A program made the translations under genes and the position numbers. Shown one piece after another: positions 55,747 through 63,888 of a stretch of 64,000 nucleotides of DNA; position 1 is the first letter of the stretch, and each line of letters begins with the position of its first letter. The notes beneath the pieces are model-generated. The model was given only the letters and a program-made list of their open reading frames with translations, was not told where the DNA came from and did no database searches. Location of the stretch: contig JAVBRK010000073.1 in the NCBI GenBank assembly GCA_031548005.1, forward strand, positions 1 to 64,000. The letters run 5' to 3'. Origin of the DNA: BNXB01 sp031548005. Its GTDB lineage: Bacteria; Bacteroidota; Bacteroidia; Bacteroidales; Azobacteroidaceae.

Positions 55747-56196
55747 TTAGAATGGCAAACCATCATCAGAATCGTTATTATTATCATTGAGATTGTTCCC
55801 ATGAAAACACTCTTGTGGTATTTCCGTTGCAATACCATTTTTAATAAAAAGTGTAACTGTTGCTGGACAGTCATGCATGTCAAAATGGTAAACAAATATT
55901 ACATCGGAGAATTTTTCACTCACCATTATTATTAAATCCGGGACACCGTAGTTTGCTGTTACAAATTCAATTGTATTTATGTTGGGGCTCTTCTGGAAGA
56001 AAGCATTCCACTTTGCACCCCAATTATCATAATTCCAACCACTGTTTTCCCCATTATCTGGACTTGGAATGATTTTATTAAAATCAATGTATTTGTATCC
56101 GTCTTCATCGGATTTCCCTCTTAGGAAGCATCTTACTTCCATTACTCGATTATCTTCACCGAAGATTTCAAGTTTGTTAAATAATTTCTCACTCAT
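55747..56196 (-). CDS. YubB/DUF1281 (Api92-like) protein with SSB-like C-terminal tip
   Basis: 149 residues. Residues 35-110 follow the ferredoxin-like YubB pattern: YIDFNKIIPSP, YDNWGAKWNAF (56-66), IEFVTANYGVPDLIIMVSE, VIFVYHFDMHD. The tail is Asn/Asp-rich and ends DDGLPF, the shape of the SSB acidic tip (DDDIPF) which recruits RecQ, PriA, ExoI and other host proteins. Family function is unknown; next to a rolling-circle type initiator the tip suggests it acts on single-stranded DNA. Start at 56196. Confidence 0.75.
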   Translation of the reverse strand: MSEKLFNKLEIFGEDNRVMEVRCFLRGKSDEDGYKYIDFNKIIPSPDNGENSGWNYDNWGAKWNAFFQKSPNINTIEFVTANYGVPDLIIMVSEKFSDVIFVYHFDMHDCPATVTLFIKNGIATEIPQECFHGNNLNDNNNDSDDGLPF

Positions 56197-56276
56197 ATTA
56201 AAACTTATTTTTATATTATTATTTGAATAGCATAAAAGCTAATCTTCTTTTTAATTCCTGACCGGACAAGTACAGT

Positions 56277-56287
56277 ATAGTACACTT
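56277..56287. promoter_or_regulatory. ATAGTACACTT element upstream of the YubB-like gene
   Basis: Exact 11-bp copy of the element before rep, preceded by GTACAGT so that AGTAC occurs twice in 16 bp. It lies between the divergent YubB-like and DUF2971 genes. Confidence 0.45.
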
Positions 56288-56370
56288 ACTAAATAAATAG
56301 TATAGTTTTTTTCGGAATTGTGAATAAAAAATTGGAATGAATGAAATTTACATGGAACAAATTAAATCTT

Positions 56371-56378
56371 TATCTTTG
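56371..56378 (+). promoter_or_regulatory. -7 element of the DUF2971/DUF4062 operon
   Basis: TATCTTTG matches TAnnTTTG, 25 nt before the ATG at 56404. Confidence 0.5.
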
Positions 56379-56403
56379 TGGAAATTAAAAATCATTATAT
56401 ACT

Positions 56404-57138
56404 ATGCTTTATAAATTTGCGGGACAAGATGGAATAACAGCAATAATTAGTAATAGGACTTTAAAATTTGCTACATTAGAAAGCTTTAATGACCCTTTTG
56501 AATTTCATTCTGGGTTAATAGAAAAAAGTGTCACATTGGAGCATTGGTTAAAAATCCATATTTCAAGATTCGGGCGAGAATTAACCGAGGAGGAAATAAA
56601 AGTATTTACCGATATTTGGACAAATAACAAACATAAAATTGCAGAAACTATAAATAAAGTTCTGAAAATAAGATATGATGATACAAGAATGTGTTGTTTT
56701 TCTTATAATAAGAATAATTTGCTTATGTGGGGATATTATACTGAAAATCACAAAGGAGCTTGTTTGATGTTTGATAAAGAAAAGTTAATATCAAAATTCA
56801 TAGGTGATTGTCTGGTCGGAGACGTCAAATATCAAGATGTAATTGCACCCAAAAGCATTTCAGATGAAGGATTAGTTGCTCTTGATGATTTGTGTTTAAC
56901 CAAAAGTAAAGATTGGGCACATGAAGACGAGTTTAGAATAGTAATAGGTTCTAACCCAGAAGAGTTTCAAGAATATCCTCCAGATGCGTTAATAGGAGTG
57001 GTTTTTGGAGATAAATCTACAAAGGAATTTAAAACTAAGATTAAAGAAATTTTGAAAAATAAAAAATGGACATGGGTAAAAACTTATGAGATGAAAATAT
57101 CTGACACTAAATTTGAATTAGAAGAAGTTCAACTATAA
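56404..57138 (+). CDS. DUF2971 protein
   Basis: 244 residues. Begins LYKFAGQDGI then TLKFATLESFNDPFEFHS, the family's start (xYKY ... FNDPFE). MCCFSYNKNNLLMWGYYTEN (about 97-116) is the C-F-S-x-n-n-x-x-M-W-x-Y core, and SKDWAHEDEFRIVI (K-x-x-W-x-x-E-x-E-x-R) lies at about 164-177. The conserved residues suggest an enzyme fold (ADP-ribosyltransferase-like has been proposed for relatives; I hold that loosely). DUF2971 genes recur in phage-defence neighbourhoods. It is 42 nt before the DUF4062 gene. Confidence 0.88.
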   Translation: MLYKFAGQDGITAIISNRTLKFATLESFNDPFEFHSGLIEKSVTLEHWLKIHISRFGRELTEEEIKVFTDIWTNNKHKIAETINKVLKIRYDDTRMCCFSYNKNNLLMWGYYTENHKGACLMFDKEKLISKFIGDCLVGDVKYQDVIAPKSISDEGLVALDDLCLTKSKDWAHEDEFRIVIGSNPEEFQEYPPDALIGVVFGDKSTKEFKTKIKEILKNKKWTWVKTYEMKISDTKFELEEVQL

Positions 57139-57180
57139 TAGAAATGTAAAATAAATAGTTATTATCTGAAAATACAAAAT

Positions 57181-58215
57181 ATGATTAAAAGGTATCAGGT
57201 ATTTATTAGTTCAACTTATTCCGACTTAAAAGAGGAACGCAGTACAGTTATGCAAGCTATTATGTCTATGGATTGTATTCCAGCTGGAATGGAATTGTTT
57301 CCAGCTATAGATGAAGAACAATTCAATTTCATAAAAAGAATAATTGATGATTGTGATTATTATATATTGATTATAGGAGGAAGATATGGTTCTATAAGTG
57401 ATGATGGTATTAGTTACACCGAAAAAGAGTATGATTATGCTATCTCTCGTCAAATTCCAGTAATGACATTTCTTCACAAGGATATAGGTAAAATACCCAG
57501 AGAAAAAACAGATACACAACCAGAACTAATAAAAAAATTACAGGATTTTCAAGAGAAGGCAAAAAAAGGTAGACTTGTAAAATTTTGGTCTAATGCTGCT
57601 GAATTAACAGGAATAGTGGCAATTAGTTTGATGCAGACAATAAAAACTTATCCCCAAATTGGCTGGGTTAGAGCGAACTTATCAACCAGTGCTGAATCAT
57701 TACAGGAAATTAATGAACTTCGTAAACAATTAGCAGACCTTGAAGCCTATAAGTCAGCAATAGAAAAAGAAAAGATTCTTCTTAATAGTGGTTTTATTAA
57801 AAATTTGGCTGGATTAGATAAAAGCATTGAAATTAAAGATATAGCAATTTATAATAATTATGGTAAACAAGGTAGAATGGAGTATGAATGGAAAATAGAA
57901 ATTACATTAGAACAGATTTTTGCCATAATAGCACCTAAAATTATGTATCCTTCGGTTAAAGAAACCCAAGTCAAAACCCATTTAATGAATGCTCTTTTTA
58001 GCATGGCAACAAAAAACATCAAACTGGAAAAGAAAGACTTCTATACACCACGAATGGATATTAGTTATGTGAATATTGTAAAAATTCAATTCGCTGCTTT
58101 AGGTTTAATTGAAATATATACAGAAAAGACTGAAAAAGGTAACACAATTTCATGTTGGAGATTAACTGAAAAAGGTAATGTTACAATGATGCAACTTCTT
58201 ACTCTAAAGAAATAG
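57181..58215 (+). CDS. DUF4062 protein with C-terminal winged-helix-like domain
   Basis: 344 residues. DUF4062 at 1-165: YQVFISSTYSDLKEERSTVM, AGMELFPAIDEEQFNFIKRI, YYILIIGGRYGSISDDGISY, TEKEYDYA, a TIR-like fold that in other proteins precedes NTPase or protease domains. Then a coiled coil (about 175-200) and an unassigned C-terminal part whose end (IQFAALGLIEIYTEKTEKGN, then WRLTEKGNVTMMQLL) looks like a winged helix. It lacks an NTPase domain. With DUF2971 upstream it forms a two-gene operon at the right end of the element, a usual place for defence cargo. Confidence 0.85.
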   Translation: MIKRYQVFISSTYSDLKEERSTVMQAIMSMDCIPAGMELFPAIDEEQFNFIKRIIDDCDYYILIIGGRYGSISDDGISYTEKEYDYAISRQIPVMTFLHKDIGKIPREKTDTQPELIKKLQDFQEKAKKGRLVKFWSNAAELTGIVAISLMQTIKTYPQIGWVRANLSTSAESLQEINELRKQLADLEAYKSAIEKEKILLNSGFIKNLAGLDKSIEIKDIAIYNNYGKQGRMEYEWKIEITLEQIFAIIAPKIMYPSVKETQVKTHLMNALFSMATKNIKLEKKDFYTPRMDISYVNIVKIQFAALGLIEIYTEKTEKGNTISCWRLTEKGNVTMMQLLTLKK

Positions 58216-58320
58216 TATTCAAATTATCTGTTCATAAAAAATTTACCCCCGGATAGTTCAAAAAATCAATTATCTTCTTAAAATCATCAATGAATTTGTT
58301 AGATAATGTGATAGGGAGTT

Positions 58321-58328
58321 CAACTAAA
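58321..58328. other. Candidate attR core
   Basis: CAACTAAA, identical to 49364-49371; directly followed by a tRNA-type terminator. Confidence 0.45.
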
Positions 58329-58331
58329 TCG

Positions 58332-58365
58332 AAAGAAAGCGTCCCCAAAAGGATGCTTTCTTTTT
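58332..58365 (+). terminator. Displaced native terminator of tRNA-fMet (proposed)
   Basis: AAAGAAAGC-TCC (58332-58344) pairs with GGA-GCTTTCTTT (58351-58363), then TTTTTTT. No gene ends just upstream except the element cargo at 58215; it begins 4 nt after the candidate attR, as the tRNA terminator would before insertion. A perfect palindrome AAGCCGGCTT is at 58388-58397. Confidence 0.65.
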
Positions 58366-58527
58366 TTATCAAGCCAAGTCTTTGTAAGCCGGCTTTAGAG
58401 TACCTCGCCTTTTTAATAATTATTCAGAACAATTAAAGCTTCGGAATAAAACTTTTATTCATACCTATCTGTTCTTTTATTCAAAGAGGGATAATGATAT
58501 GATTATAAATAACAAAACTCCTATTTT

Positions 58528-59379
58528 ATGAAACTTCTGAAATACACCCCTATTTTTTGGATGCTCACTATAAATTTACTTATCGGAGCAGGCCTATCAT
58601 CTTGTGATGACGACGACAATAAATCAGCTCAGGTTATATGGGTCATCGACCTGAACTCGAAACTTGAAAATCCGGGAGTAGATGGACGAGATGAAACCGG
58701 AACCTTACAAATGACTTTATATAACGACAACTCTTTAGTCTATTCTTTTCAGGTCAACAACCTGAAATCAGGAGATGTACTGACCATGGCGCATATTCAT
58801 GCCGGAGACCCCCTGACAAACGGACCAGTGGTTCTGGATTTCAATCCTGTATTCTCCGGAAATTCAGCCTCCGGAACACTGATGCCCCGGGAGTCTTTTA
58901 TCGACAGCTTGTTAAACAGCCAGGTGGAACTTTATTTTAATATCCATTCTCAACAAGTACCGGGAGGTTTGCTGCGCGGACAGGTAAATTCCGATATCCT
59001 GCTGGCATCTGACATAACCCTGGATGGAGCCAGTGAAGTTCCTCCGGTCTCGACATCGGCTACAGGAATGGCCTCCGTTCGATTAGCAAGCAACAAACAG
59101 CTTTATTCAAAAGTAATGGTTTCCGGACTGGAATCCGGCGACTCCTGGACGGCTGCTCACATCCATACGGGAGCATCCGGACAAAACGGAGCAGTTCTGG
59201 TTCCATTATGTGATAATGAATCGGATTTCGGAGTTAAAAAGATTACAACACTCAGTAATGAAACAATCAATACATTACTAAAAGACAGTACATACATTAA
59301 TGCACATTCTGTACTACATTCTTCGGGGACTATTCGTGGACAAGTAAAAAATGAGAGTAAATTCCACTACCACTATTAA
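58528..59379 (+). CDS. Lipoprotein with two CHRD domains
   Basis: 283 residues. Lipoprotein signal ending LSSC (Cys26) followed by DDDDN. Two CHRD (chordin-like) domains: first with MAHIHAGDPLTNGPVVLDF and GGLLRGQV (about 35-150), second with AAHIHTGASGQNGAVLVPL and GTIRGQV (about 155-280). Conserved His-x-His and Gly residues are present in both. Probably surface exposed; role unknown. First chromosomal gene right of the element. Confidence 0.88.
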   Translation: MKLLKYTPIFWMLTINLLIGAGLSSCDDDDNKSAQVIWVIDLNSKLENPGVDGRDETGTLQMTLYNDNSLVYSFQVNNLKSGDVLTMAHIHAGDPLTNGPVVLDFNPVFSGNSASGTLMPRESFIDSLLNSQVELYFNIHSQQVPGGLLRGQVNSDILLASDITLDGASEVPPVSTSATGMASVRLASNKQLYSKVMVSGLESGDSWTAAHIHTGASGQNGAVLVPLCDNESDFGVKKITTLSNETINTLLKDSTYINAHSVLHSSGTIRGQVKNESKFHYHY

Positions 59380-59418
59380 TTAAGTTTCCTGTAATTTTAA
59401 GTATTTCTGTGTTTTCGG

Positions 59419-59450
59419 GGGTGAATTCCAATTCACCCTCTTTGTTTTTA
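59419..59450 (+). terminator. Terminator of the CHRD gene
   Basis: GGGTGAAT (59419-59426) / ATTCACCC (59431-59438) stem, loop TCCA, then TCTTTGTTTTT. The T-tract overlaps the -33 of ssrA. Confidence 0.75.
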
Positions 59451-59470
59451 ATAAAAAAGCCGTACCTTTG
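59441..59470 (+). promoter_or_regulatory. Promoter of ssrA
   Basis: TTTG at 59441-59444, 18 nt, TACCTTTG at 59463-59470; RNA begins 14 nt later. Confidence 0.65.
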
Positions 59471-59483
59471 CAGGGCAAATCAT

Positions 59484-59880
59484 GGGGCTGACTGGTTTTG
59501 ACAGCGGGTAGAAGTGGTTTGTAAGCATGCAGTGCGTCGTTGTCCGGCACTATAATCTCGGGTGATGAACATTTAACTGGCGAAAATAATTACGCTCTCG
59601 CTGCTTAATCGAATAATAGTAGATTTCAAGCTTCATCCTTACACCAGGTGTTTGGACGAGATGCCACCCGGAAGCTCTGGCTTCGAAGCAATCCGAACCG
59701 GTGGCACAGCAATATCGAAGATAGTTTGAAGTAAGCCCCGGGCTTCAGGCGAAAATTAGAGGATAAGCCTGTCGTTGGTGGCTTCGGTCTTGCGACAGGT
59801 CGAAAATGAAGGCGAAGATAAGCATGTAGAAAGCAGATTAGTTCCTCGTTTGGACGAGGGTTCGAGTCCCTCCAGCTCCA
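59484..59880 (+). ncRNA. ssrA: tmRNA (transfer-messenger RNA)
   Basis: 397 nt. The 5' GGGGCTGACTGGTTTTGACA and 3' TTCGAGTCCCTCCAGCTCCA form the tRNA-Ala-like end (GGGGCTG with CAGCTCC, T-loop TTCGAGT). Tag ORF at 59579-59608 reads GENNYALAA then TAA, preceded by the resume codon (first G of GGC). TGTAAGCATGCAGTG and AGCATGTAGAAAG segments are the conserved pseudoknot parts. CCA is not encoded in full. Rescues stalled ribosomes with SmpB. Confidence 0.97.
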
Positions 59881-59904
59881 CAAAGCAATCATGAAAATCA
59901 AATT

Positions 59905-59938
59905 AAAATCCTGTAATTCTTTGATTTACAGGATTTTT
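59905..59938 (+). terminator. Terminator after ssrA
   Basis: AAAATCCTGTAA (59905-59916) / TTACAGGATTTT (59926-59937), followed by more T. Confidence 0.75.
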
Positions 59939-60007
59939 TATTTTTATAATCAAATAAATTATACATTATATTTTGAACAGAATCCGTACACAATAAAGAT
60001 ATATTTT

Positions 60008-60015
60008 TACCTTTG
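60008..60015 (+). promoter_or_regulatory. -7 element of the phosphatase-propeller gene
   Basis: TACCTTTG; transcript start near 60022, so the in-frame TTG at 60013 cannot be the start. Confidence 0.5.
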
Positions 60016-60045
60016 TTTCATCTTTTAATCTTTTACCATAATACC

Positions 60046-62550
60046 ATGAAACAACTGTTTTTTATTTTCATATGCCTGCTTCTACCAGTTCAATTTTCTT
60101 TTAGTACTTATTCCGGACGTGTGTTCACCGACCACAATTCTTCCGGTTCTTTTGATAAAGGAGATACTCCATTATCCAGTATAGTCGTCACCGACGGCCA
60201 GAACACCGTCAAAACCGGAAAAGATGGACGATTTACCCTGCCCGGATATGAAAAAACACGGTTTATAACCATTACCACTCCTGCCGGTTACGAAATCGAT
60301 AAACACTACATTCCGGTAAACAACTCCATCAAGTCATATGATTTTGTCTTAATCCCCAGCCAACGAACAAAACAATCCGACCATTCATTTCTGCAAATAA
60401 CCGATACAGAAATCCATACACGGGGAGTCGCCAGTAATTGGGTCGGCTACCTGAAGAATTATATTCACAGTGAAAATGCAGCATTCCTCATCCACACCGG
60501 GGATATTTGTTATGAAAGCGGACTAAAAAATCATATACAAGTGGTCAATTCCCAAACCATGAACTGTCCGGTTTATTACTGCATCGGAAATCATGATCTG
60601 GTAAAAGGAGAGTATGGAGAACAGCTTTTCGAATCTATTTATGGTCCTTGTTGGTACTCTTTTGATGTTGGTAACGTACATTATGTCGTTACCCCCATGG
60701 CAGGAGGCGATCATAGTCCAAGCTATACAAAGAAAGAAATTTACCAATGGCTGAAAAATGACCTGGCAATGATGCCTCCCGGAAAACAACTGGTCATTTT
60801 CAATCATGACATTTTAACAACATCCGATCATTTTCACTTCGGTATCAGCGATACCGAACAGGTCGATCTGAGGCAATATAATTTAAAAGCCTGGATTTAC
60901 GGACATTGGCACATCAATTATGTCCGAAATCAAAACGGAATTTATACTACCTGTACTGCTCCTCTCGATAAAGGAGGGATCGATCACTCGCCCTCTGCAT
61001 TCCGCGTTATCCGGATGCAAAAAGATACGATTGAAAAGATAAGTCTGCATTATTGTTTTGTTGATCACCAAACGGTTATAGCCTCGCCTATCGATGGACA
61101 AACAGCGGCATTACTCCCCGGCCAGAGCATCCCCTTGTCTGTAAATACATACGATTCAGGTTGTGAAATCAAGCAGGTAACTTATTCTTTGAAAGAAAAG
61201 GATCATTTTGGTACTCCCCAAAATATGACACGAAAAAGCGACTGGAACTGGTATGCGGAAGCCCATCCTGCAAGCCTGCCATCGGAAACTACGACCATGG
61301 AGATACAGGTAACCGCCGAATTTAACGATGGTCATATCTCCATTGCCCAGAGCCGATTCCGGTACAATCCATCTTTGAAAACAAAAATTGAAACAGGAGA
61401 AGCTTGGACTAATCTGTTAAAAAATCCGGCCCATACCGGAGATTCATCCGGTTCATTGGATTTACCATTACAATTAGCCTGGGTAAAGAATGTCGGGGGT
61501 AATATTTTTATGACTTCCCCATTAATAGCCGAACACCGGGTCTTCGTTGCTTCTATCGACGATAACTCCTCTAAAAATCAGGGAGTATTTGCATTGGATG
61601 ATCAAACGGGTAAAATAATCTGGAAATACCCCACCCGCAATTCCATTAAAAATTCCATTGCCTATGATAACCAAACGGTCTTTGCCCAGGATGCCAACAG
61701 TTGGCTGTATGCCATCGATGCTGTTTCCGGAAAGCTGAAATGGGAAAAGCAACTGGATCCGGCTTCACCCCCTTATCTGGAAGAAGGGCTGATTGCCGGA
61801 AATGGAATTGTTTATGCCGGAACAGGAACCGGTTTGGGGGCTTATCACGCTGAAGATGGCCGGCCACTTTGGGTCAATACAGCATGGAAGAAGCATGAAG
61901 CAGCAACAACTACTCTGACTTTAGGAAATAATATACTGACAGCAGGAGCCCAGTGGAAAGCTCTCTACGGAAACGATTCCCGGACAGGAGAAATGCTCTG
62001 GAAGTTAACAAAGGACGGATTAAGCGACCGGGGAGCCTCCACCACATTGCACAATGGCAGATTTTATGTCATTTCACGAAATAGCCTGTTTATCATCGAA
62101 CCGCAAACAGGAGAAATAATATCGCAAAAACAGCTTACGGAATTTAATCTGAATGTGACCTCCACCCCACTGATTACGGACTCCGAAATTATATTCGGAA
62201 CCGCTGATAAAGGGATTATAGCTTTAAATAAAGAAGACCTATCCATCAAATGGAATACACCCGTAAGGCTGTCATTGGTATATACTCCTCCTTATGTTAC
62301 AGTTCCTTCTGCATCCATAGAGAGTAGCCCCATACTATCAAATGGAATTGTTTATTTCGGAGCTTCCGATGGCTATTTGTATGGAATAAAAGCCGGAACA
62401 GGAGAACCGGTTTGGGAAATGCAAACCGGAGCCCCGGTATTTGCTTCTATGGCTATTTCCGGAAATCTCCTCATTGCCGTTGATTTTTCCGGGAATGTTT
62501 ATGCTTTTACGGGAAAGGACTTAATCCATCGGAACTTCAATCAAGAGTAA
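60046..62550 (+). CDS. Secreted metallophosphatase fused to a PQQ-like beta-propeller
   Basis: 834 residues from ATG 60046 (MKQLFFIFICLLLP, signal peptide). Domains in order: an SdrD-B-like/transthyretin domain (about 20-100: GRVFTDHNSSGSFDKGDTPL), a calcineurin-type phosphatase (about 105-340: ITDTEIH, LIHTGDICYESG, YYCIGNHDLV, VIFNHDI, YGHWHINY), and a propeller with about seven repeats (e.g. GVFALDDQTGKIIWKYP, WLYAIDAVSGKLKWEKQ, YLYGIKAGTGEPVWEMQ; about 455-830). The first metal motif reads D-T-E rather than D-x-H. Periplasmic; substrate unknown. Single gene with its own -7. Confidence 0.88.
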   Translation: MKQLFFIFICLLLPVQFSFSTYSGRVFTDHNSSGSFDKGDTPLSSIVVTDGQNTVKTGKDGRFTLPGYEKTRFITITTPAGYEIDKHYIPVNNSIKSYDFVLIPSQRTKQSDHSFLQITDTEIHTRGVASNWVGYLKNYIHSENAAFLIHTGDICYESGLKNHIQVVNSQTMNCPVYYCIGNHDLVKGEYGEQLFESIYGPCWYSFDVGNVHYVVTPMAGGDHSPSYTKKEIYQWLKNDLAMMPPGKQLVIFNHDILTTSDHFHFGISDTEQVDLRQYNLKAWIYGHWHINYVRNQNGIYTTCTAPLDKGGIDHSPSAFRVIRMQKDTIEKISLHYCFVDHQTVIASPIDGQTAALLPGQSIPLSVNTYDSGCEIKQVTYSLKEKDHFGTPQNMTRKSDWNWYAEAHPASLPSETTTMEIQVTAEFNDGHISIAQSRFRYNPSLKTKIETGEAWTNLLKNPAHTGDSSGSLDLPLQLAWVKNVGGNIFMTSPLIAEHRVFVASIDDNSSKNQGVFALDDQTGKIIWKYPTRNSIKNSIAYDNQTVFAQDANSWLYAIDAVSGKLKWEKQLDPASPPYLEEGLIAGNGIVYAGTGTGLGAYHAEDGRPLWVNTAWKKHEAATTTLTLGNNILTAGAQWKALYGNDSRTGEMLWKLTKDGLSDRGASTTLHNGRFYVISRNSLFIIEPQTGEIISQKQLTEFNLNVTSTPLITDSEIIFGTADKGIIALNKEDLSIKWNTPVRLSLVYTPPYVTVPSASIESSPILSNGIVYFGASDGYLYGIKAGTGEPVWEMQTGAPVFASMAISGNLLIAVDFSGNVYAFTGKDLIHRNFNQE

Positions 62551-62561
62551 CCTGGAATCTT

Positions 62562-62696
62562 TCAGTATTTTTTGTCGATCTGGTCTGTTTCCCAAAATCC
62601 GGCCCCATCGCGTTTATCCAGCAAATTTCCTTCAACAGAAACTCGTCTTTCGATCACAAAGACATAAACTCCGGCGTTTTTCAGATGTGTAAGCAT
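62562..62696 (-). pseudogene. Pirin C-terminal remnant
   Basis: An open stretch of 44 codons reading AGVYVFVIERRVSVEGNLLD and KRDGAGFWETDQID, which is the pirin C-terminal cupin pattern (GVYVFVIEGxVxVxG, RDGxGIWDTD). It has neither the N-terminal domain nor the last 35 or so residues, and the upstream region carries no more pirin-like sequence. A decayed fragment. The palindrome TATGTTATGCAACATA (62708-62723) sits just upstream. Confidence 0.65.
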
Positions 62697-62814
62697 GTTT
62701 TAGAGAATATGTTATGCAACATACATTTTTCAAGGAGTAGTTCACAGGACTTTTAACGTCATAATAATATAAAGAATAATGCAAATGTCACATCCTTGAA
62801 GCAAGAAAGCAATT

Positions 62815-63855
62815 ATGATGAACATTCATATTGAAAATCAACTGATTATTAAATATCTGAGACACCGACTCTCAGAAGAGGAAAGTGCGTTGATGACCGA
62901 CTGGCTTAAAAGCGATCCGTCCAACCAGGACTTTCTGTTTAGTCTGGAAGAATTGTATTGGGCTAATCAAATGCAGGAAATGCAACAGTTGGCCGACACC
63001 AACAACGAGTGGAAAAAGTTGGAAGAGCAAATTTTTTCCAAACAAAAAAATAATGATCATAAAGGAACGATCGTTCATCGTCTGAGCACCATTCTCAGAT
63101 ACGCAGCAGTTGTCATCATCGCATCGGGTCTTTCATTCATAATTTTACAAACAGATATTTTTAAGACCGGGAAAAAGCAGACTCCGGAGAACTATGTTAC
63201 CGTGGTTACTAAAAAAGGAGAGCGTTCACAATTGATTTTACCCGACGGAACAAAAGTCTGGATCAATGCTAACTCCTCCCTGTCGTATAATACCGACCCG
63301 GCATCCGAACGTCAACTGAAGTTATCAGGAGAAGCGTATTTTGAAGTCACCAAAGACGAACACCATCCGTTTGTAGTTTCTACATCATTGCTAAAAATCA
63401 AAGTTTTAGGCACAAAATTCAATCTGAGAGCATTTGAAGAGGAGGAGGAAGTACAGGCAACACTTTATGAAGGTCTGGTCGCTGCCAGTATTCCGGGTAA
63501 AAAATTCGAAAAAGATATTTTTCTGAAGCCGGGCGAACAATTAATTTACGGAAATAATACGGATCTGACTGTCGACCTGGTTACCAGCAAAGACGATATT
63601 AAATGGAAAGAAGGAATTTACTATTTCAAGAAGCAAAAGCTACGAAGTATTGTGCGAAGCCTCGAGCGCAGTTTTAACATACAAATTACAATTGATGATC
63701 CAAAACTCTCACAGGAAGAATTTACCTGTGAATTTGAGAAAGCCGAGAACTTGGTCGATATCCTGAATATCCTGAAAATGACACAAAAATTAGATTATTC
63801 AATTACAGGATCGAACGTCAGGATCTTTTCCAAATGCAATACAATTTCCAATTAA
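62815..63855 (+). CDS. FecR-family anti-sigma factor
   Basis: 346 residues (start 62815 or the next codon, 62818). Cytoplasmic N-terminal helices (YLRHRLSEEESALMTDWLKS), one membrane helix (about 92-112), FecR domain (TKKGERSQLILPDGTKVWIN, GEAYFEVTKDEHHPFVVSTS, LLKIKVLGTKFNLRAF) and C-terminal DUF4974 part (YYFKKQKLRSIVRSLERSFN). The ECF sigma gene that usually sits upstream is missing; instead a pirin remnant is there. A SusC-like gene starts downstream. Confidence 0.93.
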   Translation: MMNIHIENQLIIKYLRHRLSEEESALMTDWLKSDPSNQDFLFSLEELYWANQMQEMQQLADTNNEWKKLEEQIFSKQKNNDHKGTIVHRLSTILRYAAVVIIASGLSFIILQTDIFKTGKKQTPENYVTVVTKKGERSQLILPDGTKVWINANSSLSYNTDPASERQLKLSGEAYFEVTKDEHHPFVVSTSLLKIKVLGTKFNLRAFEEEEEVQATLYEGLVAASIPGKKFEKDIFLKPGEQLIYGNNTDLTVDLVTSKDDIKWKEGIYYFKKQKLRSIVRSLERSFNIQITIDDPKLSQEEFTCEFEKAENLVDILNILKMTQKLDYSITGSNVRIFSKCNTISN

Positions 63856-63888
63856 AGAACCTAAATGAACAGTTAATAATTTAAATCT

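Noticed and set aside
58388..58397. AAGCCGGCTT palindrome as an element end
   Set aside because: Perfect palindrome but without a partner at the tRNA end; CAACTAAA with the displaced terminator is a better boundary.
59626..59901. 91-residue open frame on the minus strand over ssrA
   Set aside because: Entirely antisense to the tmRNA; its reading comes from conserved RNA structure, not a protein gene.
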